A stretch of 64,000 nt of DNA from Thalassospira australica (lineage in GTDB: Bacteria > Pseudomonadota > Alphaproteobacteria > Rhodospirillales > Thalassospiraceae): NCBI RefSeq assembly GCF_000763295.1, contig NZ_JRJE01000030.1:1-64000 (forward strand), in the 5' to 3' direction. The notes beneath the pieces are model-generated. The model had not been told where the DNA came from, ran no database searches, and saw only the letters and a list, made by a program, of their open reading frames with translations. How positions within the stretch are numbered: the stretch's first letter is position 1; each line of letters starts with the position of its first letter. The position numbers and the translations under genes are program-made. Below, one piece after another: positions 54,861-63,953 of the stretch.

Positions 54861-56813
54861 GTGGCAATCAGTCGTTTTTGGCACGCTTTTGCCGATACAT
54901 TTAAAATTCGTACAGACAAGCCAGAACTGGTGCGTGCGCAGGTTAATGCCCTGTCGCGACAGATTCCTGTTCTTTATATGCTGTTGCTGGCCAATGCGGT
55001 GGCCCTTGCTTATACCCATTATGGTGTGGCGCCCGATTGGATGACGGTATATGCGGTGTTTGTTCTTGCTGTCATCTGTGTGGTGCGTGGTGTTACCTGG
55101 CACCGTGCGCGGTTTGATATTGATGACATTGATGCCTGCATAAAACGCTTGCGCCGTATCAGGGTTCTTGCCTTTTTAATTGCAGTTATTTTCACCCTTT
55201 GGGCGATCACGATGTTTGGCTATGGCGATCCGTTTCAACGGGGTCATGTCGCCTATTTTATCTCGATCACAGTTGTTGGCTGCATCTTCTGTCTGGTGAA
55301 TTTTCCGCCAGCAGCCCTTTTGGTGGTTGCCATCGTGTTGGGGACTTTTGTCCTGTTTTTCGGGTTCAGCGGCAATGAAGTTTATGTCGCGATTGCCGTG
55401 AATATGGCGCTTGTATCCTTGATGATCGTGCAGATCATCCGAAGCTTTTACGCCAATTTTGCCGGTCTGATACAAACCCAGAATGATCTTGAAAAACAGC
55501 ATGACGCGATGATCGATTTATCGCGCCAGAACGAGGCACTGGCGCTGATTGACCCGTTGACGGGGCTTTCAAATCGACGCGCGTTCTTTTCTATCCTTGA
55601 GGATACGGTGAATGCGGCCCGTGAAACCGACAGATTTGCCGTGGCGATGATCGATCTTGACGGGTTCAAACCGGTCAATGATGTCCATGGGCATCCATCG
55701 GGGGATGAGTTGTTGCAGCAGGCTGGTGAACGGCTGCGCAAGATCCTTGGGTCTGAAACGCTGCTGGCACGGTTGGGCGGTGATGAATTTGGTGTGCTTC
55801 TCAAGGGATACGATGATTCCCTGGCATTGCTTGAATTGGGGAATCGGCTTTGTGATGAGCTGAACCGACCCTTTGTGCTTGGCGGGGTGACGGTACAGGT
55901 TTCTGCGTCGCTTGGGTTTGCGTCATTCCCGACGGTGGCGCGCAGTCCGATTGGCTTGTTTGAGCGGGCTGACTTTGCGCTTTACCATGCCAAGAAAAAT
56001 GCACGTGGGGAGGCCGTTTTGTTTGCCGCCCATCACGAAACCCTGATCCGCCATGATTCCCAGATTGAGCAGGCCTTGCGCAAGGCGGATCTGGCCGACG
56101 AACTCAGCCTGCACTATCAACCGGTCTTTGATATCCGTTCCCGTCATGTCAATTCCGTCGAGGCGCTTGCGCGTTGGGACAGCGTTTTCATGGGGCGGGT
56201 TTCCCCCGCCACGTTTTTCCCGGTTGCTGAAAAGACCGGGCAGGTAGGGGTCTTGACGCGGGTTCTGTTTGAAAAGCTGCTGATCGATATGGAAAGCTGG
56301 CCGCATCAGGTTCCGGTATCCTTTAACCTTTCCGCCCGTGATATCGTGCTGTCAGATACTGTCGAGTGGCTGATTGACGAGATCAAGCGCCACAAAATTG
56401 ATCCGGGCCGACTGACGTTCGAAGTGACTGAAACTGCATTCCTGCGCGATTTCGAGGCGGCACGTACCAGCATCCGTTACCTGCGTGAACACGGGGCGCG
56501 GATTGCGATGGATGATTTCGGGATTGGCTATTCAAGTTTGCGCTATGTGCACGAACTTGAATTTGATGTTCTTAAGGTCGATCGCAGTTTTATTGCGCCT
56601 TTGCCCGTCAATGAACGCAGTCGCCGGATTGTCAAAACAGTGATCGACATGTGCCAGAACCTTGGGATCGATTGCGTTCTTGAAGGTATCGAAACTGATC
56701 GCCAGCGTGATGCCCTGACGGCGTTGGGTGGCCATTTGATGCAAGGCTATTTCTTTGCCAGACCAAGCCGTGACGTCAAATTTGAAGCCTTGGCCGGGTC
56801 CCTGAAAAATTAG
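54861..56813 (+). CDS. Membrane GGDEF-EAL protein (cyclic-di-GMP turnover)
   Basis: A 650-residue protein with six predicted membrane segments (about 36-195), a GGDEF domain with intact LGGDEF at 305-310, and an EAL domain (HYQPVFDIRSRHVNSVEALARW, EAL at 434-436; DDFGIGYSSLRY). Both domains look catalytic by motif; no RxxD inhibitory site is seen before GGDEF. It may make or degrade cyclic-di-GMP. GTG start, with TAGG about ten bases upstream. It precedes the partner-switch genes, which suggests a link. Confidence 0.93.
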   Translation: MAISRFWHAFADTFKIRTDKPELVRAQVNALSRQIPVLYMLLLANAVALAYTHYGVAPDWMTVYAVFVLAVICVVRGVTWHRARFDIDDIDACIKRLRRIRVLAFLIAVIFTLWAITMFGYGDPFQRGHVAYFISITVVGCIFCLVNFPPAALLVVAIVLGTFVLFFGFSGNEVYVAIAVNMALVSLMIVQIIRSFYANFAGLIQTQNDLEKQHDAMIDLSRQNEALALIDPLTGLSNRRAFFSILEDTVNAARETDRFAVAMIDLDGFKPVNDVHGHPSGDELLQQAGERLRKILGSETLLARLGGDEFGVLLKGYDDSLALLELGNRLCDELNRPFVLGGVTVQVSASLGFASFPTVARSPIGLFERADFALYHAKKNARGEAVLFAAHHETLIRHDSQIEQALRKADLADELSLHYQPVFDIRSRHVNSVEALARWDSVFMGRVSPATFFPVAEKTGQVGVLTRVLFEKLLIDMESWPHQVPVSFNLSARDIVLSDTVEWLIDEIKRHKIDPGRLTFEVTETAFLRDFEAARTSIRYLREHGARIAMDDFGIGYSSLRYVHELEFDVLKVDRSFIAPLPVNERSRRIVKTVIDMCQNLGIDCVLEGIETDRQRDALTALGGHLMQGYFFARPSRDVKFEALAGSLKN

Positions 56814-56977
56814 AGCTTTGGCATATCATCCATCTTTTGGGATGAAAACGGATAAGCCACGACTCGGTTAATATTCCCGCAACCAGATGGCGTTACTCTG
56901 TGTGGCGCGGGACCAATATTTGGACAAGACTGTGCAATCGCCGGTCCCGAACTTAGACGGGAACGGGGCCGTTAGCC

Positions 56978-57598
56978 ATGTCGTCACAGACTCAGATGTC
57001 GCAAACTACCGCGCTGGTTATGGCAGGCGAGATTGATCTTGCCCCTGAAATCCGCACGCGCCTGCGCAATCTGATTGACAGTCTTCCCGATCAACCCGCC
57101 CGCCTTCGGGTTCTTGGGCATGTTTTACTTGATCTTGGTCTTGGGGAACTTGCACTCAACGCTTTTGGCAGAGCACTTCTGATTGACGATCTGGATGGGG
57201 CGACCCATTTGGGACTGACGCGGGTTTATATCCAGACAGGTCGTCGGGATCTGGGGCTTGAACATCTTGAAATCGCGATCAGTTTGCGACCCGATGCCAG
57301 GGAACTGCGCATTCTTGCTGCTGATCTTTTGGGATGTCGTGACAAGATGCGTGCTCTTGATCAGCTTGGCAGTGTATTGGCTGCTGAACCCGATCATGCC
57401 GGTGCGCGTAAGGGGCTTGCCAACCTTGTTCGCACAGTCATTGCCAACCGGATACATGCCTCGTCAGACAATGCTGCGTCTGATCATTTAAAGATGCGTG
57501 AAAAGGATGATCACCAAACTCAGGTCGTTTGGGGCGATTGTGAGCCGTTCGGTGAGTTGGTGCAGTCCAGCATCGCGCAGGCGCGATACGTGTCGTAG
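56978..57598 (+). CDS. TPR-like protein of unknown function
   Basis: A 206-residue soluble protein. Residues 25-150 consist of amphipathic helical repeats (PARLRVLGHVLLDLGLGELALNAFGRALLIDDLDGATHLGLTRVYIQTGRRDLGLEHLEIAISLRPDARELRILAADLLGCRD) of tetratricopeptide type. I do not recognise a named family. It converges with the PP2C fusion gene (13 bp between stops), so it may belong to the same signalling locus. Confidence 0.72.
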   Translation: MSSQTQMSQTTALVMAGEIDLAPEIRTRLRNLIDSLPDQPARLRVLGHVLLDLGLGELALNAFGRALLIDDLDGATHLGLTRVYIQTGRRDLGLEHLEIAISLRPDARELRILAADLLGCRDKMRALDQLGSVLAAEPDHAGARKGLANLVRTVIANRIHASSDNAASDHLKMREKDDHQTQVVWGDCEPFGELVQSSIAQARYVS

Positions 57599-57611
57599 GG
57601 TGTATTGACCG

Positions 57612-59681
57612 TCAGCCCTTTGACAGCAGGCCCGGTATCATGGCCGATTGCAGCGAAACAATCGTAAAATCATCATCAAGTTTTGCCGGCGCACGGTCCA
57701 TGAATTGATCGGCAATCTGTGCGGCAAGGTCAATGTCTGCTGCGCTATCACGAACAGTATCCTTGCAGACCGAAAGCAATTCTTGCTCGCTTAGGAACTT
57801 GCCGTGATCAAGGGTGGTTTCAATCAATGCGTCACTGTAAAGCAGCAGGAAGCTGTCCTTGTCAAAGGGGACTTCGCGGGTTTCATACTTTGCCTCGCGG
57901 ATCACGCCAAGCGGGACCCCTGATCCATCAAGGAACTGTGCTTCGCCCGTTACGCTGTTGCCCAGTACAGGGGATGTGCAGGCGGCGCTTGCATATGAAA
58001 ATATGCCTTTTGACCGGTCAACAATGCCATACAGCATCGTTGCATACTGCCCGATCGGCAGAAGTCTTTTAAGGTGCCGGTTGAGAACCTGCAAATACAC
58101 GTCCGGGGACTGATCGTGCGATTGTTCCGACCAGATCAGGGAATGCAGCCGGAACGTGTTTAAGGCAGCACCCAGTCCATGACCGGCAAAATCAACGATA
58201 TAGACGCCCAGTCGATGGGCATCGATTGGCACCAGTCCCCACATGTCGCCCCCAAGTTCCGAGGACATCTGGAATGTTGCACTGATACGCAAGCCATAAT
58301 CGGCACCAATACCGCGATAGCTTTCAGGTGCAGGGTTGAGGTTTTCCTGCATGTCGCGTGCAAGTTCAAGCTCGGACTGGGTACGTTCCTGATAGGCTTG
58401 CAACTTCTGCACAAGAAGCCGGTTTTCGATGTGGATCGTGGTGCGCGCGATTAACTCCGCCTTGTTAAGCGGTTTGAGAATAAGGTCGGTTGCACCGTCT
58501 TCAAAAATCCGCGTGCGGCCTTCATGTTCTTCTAGAGCTGTTTGGGCGATGATGGGGGTTTCTGCATATGCCGGGTCGGCGCGAACGGCCTTGCAGACCC
58601 CATAGCCATCGATTTTGGGCATGATGATGTCAAGAATGATCAAGTCCGGATTGTGGGCCTTGATCTGGGCGATGGCATCTTCGCCGTCTTTGGCAAAAAC
58701 AAGGTTTGTAAAGCCGTCAGCACGCAAATAGGACGCGATGATTTCACGTGACAACATCGTATCATCGGCGATCAGAATGGTTGCGTTTCGTGCAGTACGC
58801 AACTCGTCCTCTGCGGTCGTCGTCAAAGGATGGCCAAGGTCGCCAAAAAGTCCTGTATTTGCGTTGTCGCCGCTGGTGTCATTGGTAAACGTCAGCTCAA
58901 TTGTACGGCCATCCCGGGTAAAGTTCACCGTTTGGCAAAGACTTTTGATCAGGGGCAGCCCCCGGCCAAACGTTGTGTCTTTTCGACTGATTTCCGCCGT
59001 TGCATTTTCTTCGGGTGGCGTAAAACCGTCGCCTTGATCATTGATCGCGATGACCAGCTGGCCATTCTTTCTGCGCCGTGCGGTCAGAATAATTGCCCGT
59101 CCGCCATGGTGAGATGAGGCAAGACGTCGTTCGGTTTCGTCCCCGAGCTCCATAAAGCTGTCCATCGAAAGATGGCCGCTGGTATCAAGTTCGAGGTTGC
59201 CGTGCACCAGTGAGTTTGCAAACGCTTCCTGAACAGCCATTTCAACTGCAGGCGCGATGCTGTCACCGATCAGGCAACGATGGCGCAGGCTGGTCACAAA
59301 TTTTCGCGCAACGGGCAGGTGATAAGCGCTGCGTGTCGAAAGACAGACCAAAAGGTCATATCTCGGATGCGATTTTTTGCCCGCCAGAGGTGCGAGATCG
59401 TCAAGATCAAGTTCGGGAAAATACTCGATAAAATGCGTGCAGTTCAGGCGGGTCAGGCTGCCCAGCCAGTCGCGCCCGATCTGCGGAGGCAAAATGCAAA
59501 ATGAATACTGTCGCTGATTTGGGAAATCTTCAGGCGTTTGACCTGTCGTAATTTTGACCGAAATGTTCTCGGGCTGCTCCCAAAGGGCGGAGCTGCTGAC
59601 AATCTTTGTGATGTCCTCTTGCGCAAGGGATTGCGCAACGGCAATCGTTTGCTCAATGTGGGGTTTCTTGCCAGCAGGCAT
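57612..59681 (-). CDS. Fused anti-sigma-type kinase / receiver / PP2C phosphatase
   Basis: A 689-residue protein. Residues about 120-265 form a GHKL ATPase of the anti-sigma kinase (RsbW) type: N box EAFANSLVHGN (Glu152/Asn156), DQGDGF (215-220) and TFGRGLPLIKSL (237-248). Residues 301-420 are a receiver: Asp306/307, phosphoacceptor Asp351, Thr381 and Lys403. A coiled linker (about 420-450) leads to a SpoIIE/PP2C domain (about 460-685) with metal residues in GGDMWG, VDFAGHG, YSDALIE and LDDDFT. One protein thus holds kinase, switch and phosphatase of a partner-switch. The start at 59681, four bases after the STAS gene stop, is preferred to 59729, which overlaps it. Confidence 0.88.
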   Translation of the reverse strand: MPAGKKPHIEQTIAVAQSLAQEDITKIVSSSALWEQPENISVKITTGQTPEDFPNQRQYSFCILPPQIGRDWLGSLTRLNCTHFIEYFPELDLDDLAPLAGKKSHPRYDLLVCLSTRSAYHLPVARKFVTSLRHRCLIGDSIAPAVEMAVQEAFANSLVHGNLELDTSGHLSMDSFMELGDETERRLASSHHGGRAIILTARRRKNGQLVIAINDQGDGFTPPEENATAEISRKDTTFGRGLPLIKSLCQTVNFTRDGRTIELTFTNDTSGDNANTGLFGDLGHPLTTTAEDELRTARNATILIADDTMLSREIIASYLRADGFTNLVFAKDGEDAIAQIKAHNPDLIILDIIMPKIDGYGVCKAVRADPAYAETPIIAQTALEEHEGRTRIFEDGATDLILKPLNKAELIARTTIHIENRLLVQKLQAYQERTQSELELARDMQENLNPAPESYRGIGADYGLRISATFQMSSELGGDMWGLVPIDAHRLGVYIVDFAGHGLGAALNTFRLHSLIWSEQSHDQSPDVYLQVLNRHLKRLLPIGQYATMLYGIVDRSKGIFSYASAACTSPVLGNSVTGEAQFLDGSGVPLGVIREAKYETREVPFDKDSFLLLYSDALIETTLDHGKFLSEQELLSVCKDTVRDSAADIDLAAQIADQFMDRAPAKLDDDFTIVSLQSAMIPGLLSKG

Positions 59682-59685
59682 AGGG

Positions 59686-59991
59686 CTAGTCTTCCAGCTT
59701 GAACAGGGTGTCAAACCGGGCAACTTCAAGCATACGCTTTACTTGCCCTTGTGCGCCACGCAGGACCACTGTCGTACTGCTTTTTTCACCTTCATCCCGG
59801 GCGAGCAACAACATGCCAAGTCCGGCAGAGTCGATGAATTCGACCCCTGCAATATCAAGAACCATTGTTGTCGAGTCATGGTCGCGAACTTCTTCGATCA
59901 GTTTGCGGAAACTCGAGTGATCCCCAAATGTGAAGCGACCCGTCATTTCAACTGTGGTTATATTGTCTGAAAGCTTTGTTTTGTAGTTCAA
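59686..59991 (-). CDS. STAS-domain anti-sigma factor antagonist
   Basis: This 101-residue protein is a complete STAS domain (TFGDHSSFRKLIEEVRDHD; MVLDIAGVEFIDSAGLGMLLLARDEGEKSSTTVVL). The phosphorylatable serine of SpoIIAA/RsbV is Ser55 in DSAGLG. Start: TTG at 59991, with AGGAG nine bases upstream; the longer frame to 60168 would run across the intergenic region and is unlikely. The following PP2C fusion gene starts four bases after its stop, so the two are coupled. Confidence 0.88.
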   Translation of the reverse strand: MNYKTKLSDNITTVEMTGRFTFGDHSSFRKLIEEVRDHDSTTMVLDIAGVEFIDSAGLGMLLLARDEGEKSSTTVVLRGAQGQVKRMLEVARFDTLFKLED

Positions 59992-60172
59992 GTAGAGGCA
60001 CTCCTGAAAAAGCGTGTATCCAACGGTGAAGCCCCGACTAAGGCCATGTTTTTTAATTTTGACCTGATTGTGTATTGTTTGGGCAATGACTTCAACAATC
60101 TTAATCATTGTGAGATGAGCAATACTGTCGGTATGCTTATCTTCAAAGATATATCGGGACACGAACAAGAAA

Positions 60173-61813
60173 ATGCCAGATCAGGCACGCATCGTCATTG
60201 TCGAAGATACACTTTCGCTCGCGCGTGTGTATCAGGACTACCTGCGCGCCGATAGCCACCTTGTTGACCATGTCGTAAGCGGCACCGATGCGATTGATCG
60301 TTTGCGCCAGGACCCGCCGGATGTGCTGGTTCTTGATCTGGTCTTGCCTGACATGGATGGCCGCGAAGTTCTCAGAACCGCTTCTCACATCGCACCGGAT
60401 TGCAAGATCGTTGTTATTACTGCTCATGGGTCGGTCAATATCGCGGTGGAGGCAATGCGAGAAGGTGCGTGGGACTTTTTGCTGAAGCCCTTTACTGCTG
60501 AAAAGTTGCGCGAGACTGTCGCCACGGCGGTCGCCGGTGCCGCGCCCACGCTGGCATCTGCATCGGCACCCGCACCCAAAACCACACTCATATCCGATGG
60601 GGATGATGTTGCCGCGGAAGGTGGCGAAACCGACGAGGTGTATTTTGACATCATCGGCGGTTCGGAAAATATGCGCGATATATATCGCATTATTGAAAAC
60701 GCAGCCCCCAGTCGTGCGACCGTCTTTATCACCGGTGAGTCAGGGACAGGCAAGGAACTTGCGGCAGAGGCCATCCATCGCCGGTCTGAACGGACCAAGG
60801 AACCGTTCATTCCGCTAAACTGCGGCGCCATTCCCAAGGACCTGATGGAAAGCGAGATCTTCGGTCACGTCAAAGGGGCCTTTACAGGTGCAGTATCTGA
60901 TCGCGAAGGGGCAGCACACCGTGCCGAGGGTGGCACATTATTCCTTGATGAAATCTGCGAGATGGACCTTGATCTGCAGACCAAGCTGCTGCGTTTCATT
61001 CAGACCGGAACGTTTCAGAAGGTTGGTGGCAGTTCAATTGAAACGGTGAATGTGCGTTTTGTCTGCGCGACCAATCGTGACCCGCTTGAAGAAGTTCGAT
61101 CGGGGCGGTTCCGGGAAGATTTGTATTACCGCCTGCATGTTATCCCGCTTCATATGCCGCCCTTGCGTGAACGTGATAACGATATCCTTCAGATTGCCAA
61201 TTTCTATCTTGACCGCTTTACCCGTGAAGAGGGCCGTGATTTTGAACGGTTCAGTCCGGAAGTTTCGGCGCTGTTTGCACGTTATTCCTGGCCGGGCAAT
61301 ATTCGCCAGTTACAAAACATCATCCGCAATATCGTGGTCCTCAACAATGGGCCGGAAGTGACGCTGTCGATGGTGCCGCGCCCGGTTAACAGCGGCAGTG
61401 ATGGCGATCATTTCGGGTCAAGCACGATTGAAGCGCCGCCGCCCCATCCGGTTGTCTCAAACGGGCCGGGAATCCCGGGGCGACTATGGGAAGGGGACCC
61501 CGAAGCACTTGCCTTTTTGGCCGGTGCGCGTCAGATGCGCAAAGTGGTTGAAAACCATCAGTCGGAACGCAGCAATCAACTGATTGGTGCCGGTGTGGCG
61601 GGAAACGACAGTAGTGCGGTTTCAAGCCAGACCTTGGGAAGATCTTCCCTTGGGTTTGGCGAGATTAAGCCGCTTTGGCTTGTTGAAAAGCAGGCCATTG
61701 AAGAGGCCATTGAACGGTGCGGAGGATCAATACCGCGTGCGGCTGACGCGCTTGGGGTCAGTCCGTCGACGATTTATCGAAAAAAGCAGTCGTGGGAAGA
61801 CAACGATCTTTAA
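60173..61813 (+). CDS. Sigma-54-dependent response regulator (NtrC/LuxO type)
   Basis: A 546-residue protein: receiver (about 5-120; phosphoacceptor Asp55, Lys105), a variable linker (121-155), AAA+ domain (Walker A GESGTGKE 188-195, GAFTGA 235-240 for sigma-54 contact, Walker B FLDE 257-260) and a C-terminal Fis-type helix-turn-helix (EEAIERCGGSIPRAADALGVSPSTIYRKKQSW). It activates sigma-54 promoters when phosphorylated. There is an Ala/Pro-rich insertion before the HTH. No cognate histidine kinase lies beside it. It is divergent from the STAS gene. Confidence 0.95.
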   Translation: MPDQARIVIVEDTLSLARVYQDYLRADSHLVDHVVSGTDAIDRLRQDPPDVLVLDLVLPDMDGREVLRTASHIAPDCKIVVITAHGSVNIAVEAMREGAWDFLLKPFTAEKLRETVATAVAGAAPTLASASAPAPKTTLISDGDDVAAEGGETDEVYFDIIGGSENMRDIYRIIENAAPSRATVFITGESGTGKELAAEAIHRRSERTKEPFIPLNCGAIPKDLMESEIFGHVKGAFTGAVSDREGAAHRAEGGTLFLDEICEMDLDLQTKLLRFIQTGTFQKVGGSSIETVNVRFVCATNRDPLEEVRSGRFREDLYYRLHVIPLHMPPLRERDNDILQIANFYLDRFTREEGRDFERFSPEVSALFARYSWPGNIRQLQNIIRNIVVLNNGPEVTLSMVPRPVNSGSDGDHFGSSTIEAPPPHPVVSNGPGIPGRLWEGDPEALAFLAGARQMRKVVENHQSERSNQLIGAGVAGNDSSAVSSQTLGRSSLGFGEIKPLWLVEKQAIEEAIERCGGSIPRAADALGVSPSTIYRKKQSWEDNDL

Positions 61814-61844
61814 AGAAACTGCATTTAACTGATCGTACCAGTCA

Positions 61845-62936
61845 TCAAGTCACTATTCCTGCCATGGCCTTTTCCAGACGATCCCATTGCGATGCAGTTC
61901 CGGGAAAACCAAACCGTGCCTTGTTCTGGTCATGGTCAAATAGTCTGATCAATATACCCTGTTGCGCCAGGTGGTCGGCCACCCGCACACAGTCCGTACC
62001 ATCGTAATAGCGAAACAAATCTGTGCCACCGGCTGGCTCAAGCTTGCTGTGGCGCGCGATCAGATGGTCAAGACGCAAACCATCAGATGTCAGCCGGGCA
62101 CGGGTTTCCTGCTGCCAATGGGTATCTTGCAGGGCTTGTGTTCCAACGGCGATGGTGGGGCCGGGAACTGCCCAAGGACCGATGCGACGGCCAAGGTCGC
62201 CGGCCAATTCCGAGGCCATCACGGCAAAGCCAAGCCGCACACCGGCCAGACCAAAGAACTTGCCAACGGATCGCAGGATAATGGTGTTGGGCATCTGATC
62301 GATCCGCGAACATACCGAATGATCTGGTCGGCAATCCATAAAGGCCTCGTCGATCAGAAGCCAACATCCTCGCGAAAGGGCAAGCTGCGCAAGGTTTGCG
62401 ACATCATCTGGCGCAAGCAGTCCACCATCCGGGTTATTCGGATTTACCAGAACGATCACGCTGCCCGGCTTTGATGTGCTGAGAATGTCCTGAAGCTGTG
62501 TATAACGCCGTTTGGGGGCGGTTTCATGAACATGACAGTGATGTCCGGCACGCGTCCAGCATCGTTCATGTTCGCCATAGGTCGGTCCGGTGATATGGAC
62601 ATCGGCAATTGCATGATCATCTGTCTGGTCCCTGAACCAAAAGGGAATGTTTTGGATCAGTGCCTGAGTACCCGGTGCGCAAACCAGTTGCGTTACGCTC
62701 GGTACATCGTAATAGGTTTTTGCCGCGACCTTTAGCTGTTCAAGTTCAGTCGCAAGCGGAAGCCGCTGCCAATAAACGTCATCAATGGGACTGACCGGAT
62801 AGGCGACGGGATTTATCCCGGTGGAAAGGTCGAGCCATTCATTTGCAGGAATTCCGTATCGTTGGGCGGCAGCGTCTATCGCGCCACCATGATTGATCGG
62901 TTCTTCCTGCGTGCGATGAATGTCTTTGGTCGCCAT
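61845..62936 (-). CDS. cobD: L-threonine-O-3-phosphate decarboxylase (CobD-like aminotransferase)
   Basis: A 363-residue PLP-dependent class I/II aminotransferase-fold protein. The opening HGGAIDAAAQRYGIPANEWLDLSTGINPVAYP is characteristic of CobD/CobC proteins. The PLP lysine is in ILRSVGKFFGLAGVRLGF, with NPNNPDG and DEAFMD upstream. CobD makes (R)-1-amino-2-propanol phosphate for the nucleotide loop of cobalamin. A histidinol-phosphate aminotransferase is the alternative. Other cob genes are not in the window. Confidence 0.88.
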   Translation of the reverse strand: MATKDIHRTQEEPINHGGAIDAAAQRYGIPANEWLDLSTGINPVAYPVSPIDDVYWQRLPLATELEQLKVAAKTYYDVPSVTQLVCAPGTQALIQNIPFWFRDQTDDHAIADVHITGPTYGEHERCWTRAGHHCHVHETAPKRRYTQLQDILSTSKPGSVIVLVNPNNPDGGLLAPDDVANLAQLALSRGCWLLIDEAFMDCRPDHSVCSRIDQMPNTIILRSVGKFFGLAGVRLGFAVMASELAGDLGRRIGPWAVPGPTIAVGTQALQDTHWQQETRARLTSDGLRLDHLIARHSKLEPAGGTDLFRYYDGTDCVRVADHLAQQGILIRLFDHDQNKARFGFPGTASQWDRLEKAMAGIVT

Positions 62937-63053
62937 TACATGCCAGTTGCTGTTGATCGGTTTGAAGGTGCCCGTTCAAGGGACGTTTCCAGACTTGCCA
63001 TCAATCGAGGGGCTGCGTATCGTCCGGCTACATTCAATACCGGACATTTTCCA

Positions 63054-63953
63054 ATGATCACACCCCAAAATACCACTGACGTTAAGGTTTGGCAGGACCT
63101 CAACCCCGAGCTTTCGATTACAGATGGATTGACCGCAGCGCTTCGCGATGACTGGGGTGATGGTGGGAAAGCCGAGTTTGACGGGACAAGTCTGTCAGAC
63201 AGGTTCTGGACTGAGGGCTACTTTCTGATCGAAGATATATTGCCGGTCAACGAACTCATAAAACTGCGCAGTGGCATTGAAAACCTGATTGGTCGTGGTC
63301 TCTCGCCAGCGCTGATTTACCTGTATGACGAGGCATGGGATATCTTTCGACGCCTGCGCCCGCTGCTTAGTCATTTTTTGGGGGATCGCATTGGGCTTCT
63401 GCCGCACTTTTGGGCGTGGCATGTTAACCCGGCCGATGACGGGCGTGGTTGGCCACCGCATCGTGACTATCAAGGTGACAGTGTCATTGGAGATGACATG
63501 CTGATTAGCTTGTCACTTTGGGTGCCGCTGAGCAACGCCACGCCTGAAAATGGCTGTATGCATGTTTTGCCACGGAACTTTGAAAAGCAATACCCTGCAC
63601 CGGTTGCCAAACCGCAAGATGTTCGTTTGCAAGATGTCCGCGCGCTTCCAGCCGCACCCGGGGCTGTGATGGGGTGGCGACAGGATCTGTATCATTGGGG
63701 TGGACGCAGCAGTCCTTACTGTCGTGTGCCGCGGGTCAGTCTGTCTCTTGAATTCCAGAATGCCGCATTTGATCCGCTTGCCGAGCAGCTGCTTTGTCTT
63801 GAGCGTCCACCAGAATTTTTGCGCCGATTGAAATTGATAGCTGCACAATTCGCAAAGTATCGCCATATGCAGTCTATGGACGATCAGACTTTGCGTTGGG
63901 CGGAAGATGTTCTGCACGCCTGTGACAGGTTGAAAGATATGCAAGGTTCCTGA
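63054..63953 (+). CDS. Phytanoyl-CoA dioxygenase (PhyH)-like protein
   Basis: A 299-residue protein of the PhyH type: the iron-binding HxD in PPHRDYQGDS, the distal His in DLYHWGGRSS, and the FWTEGYFLIEDILPVNELIKLRSGIE opening. It would be an Fe(II)/2-oxoglutarate-dependent hydroxylase; the substrate is unknown. The frame reaches 62862, overlapping cobD, and 62940 is another ATG; 63054 gives a usual length but has only a weak ribosome site. It is divergent from cobD. Confidence 0.75.
   Translation: MITPQNTTDVKVWQDLNPELSITDGLTAALRDDWGDGGKAEFDGTSLSDRFWTEGYFLIEDILPVNELIKLRSGIENLIGRGLSPALIYLYDEAWDIFRRLRPLLSHFLGDRIGLLPHFWAWHVNPADDGRGWPPHRDYQGDSVIGDDMLISLSLWVPLSNATPENGCMHVLPRNFEKQYPAPVAKPQDVRLQDVRALPAAPGAVMGWRQDLYHWGGRSSPYCRVPRVSLSLEFQNAAFDPLAEQLLCLERPPEFLRRLKLIAAQFAKYRHMQSMDDQTLRWAEDVLHACDRLKDMQGS

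Noticed and set aside
56900-56977. GGAAC...CGTT general-stress (EcfG) promoter before the TPR-like gene
   Set aside because: The two boxes are only four bases apart, not the 16-17 required.
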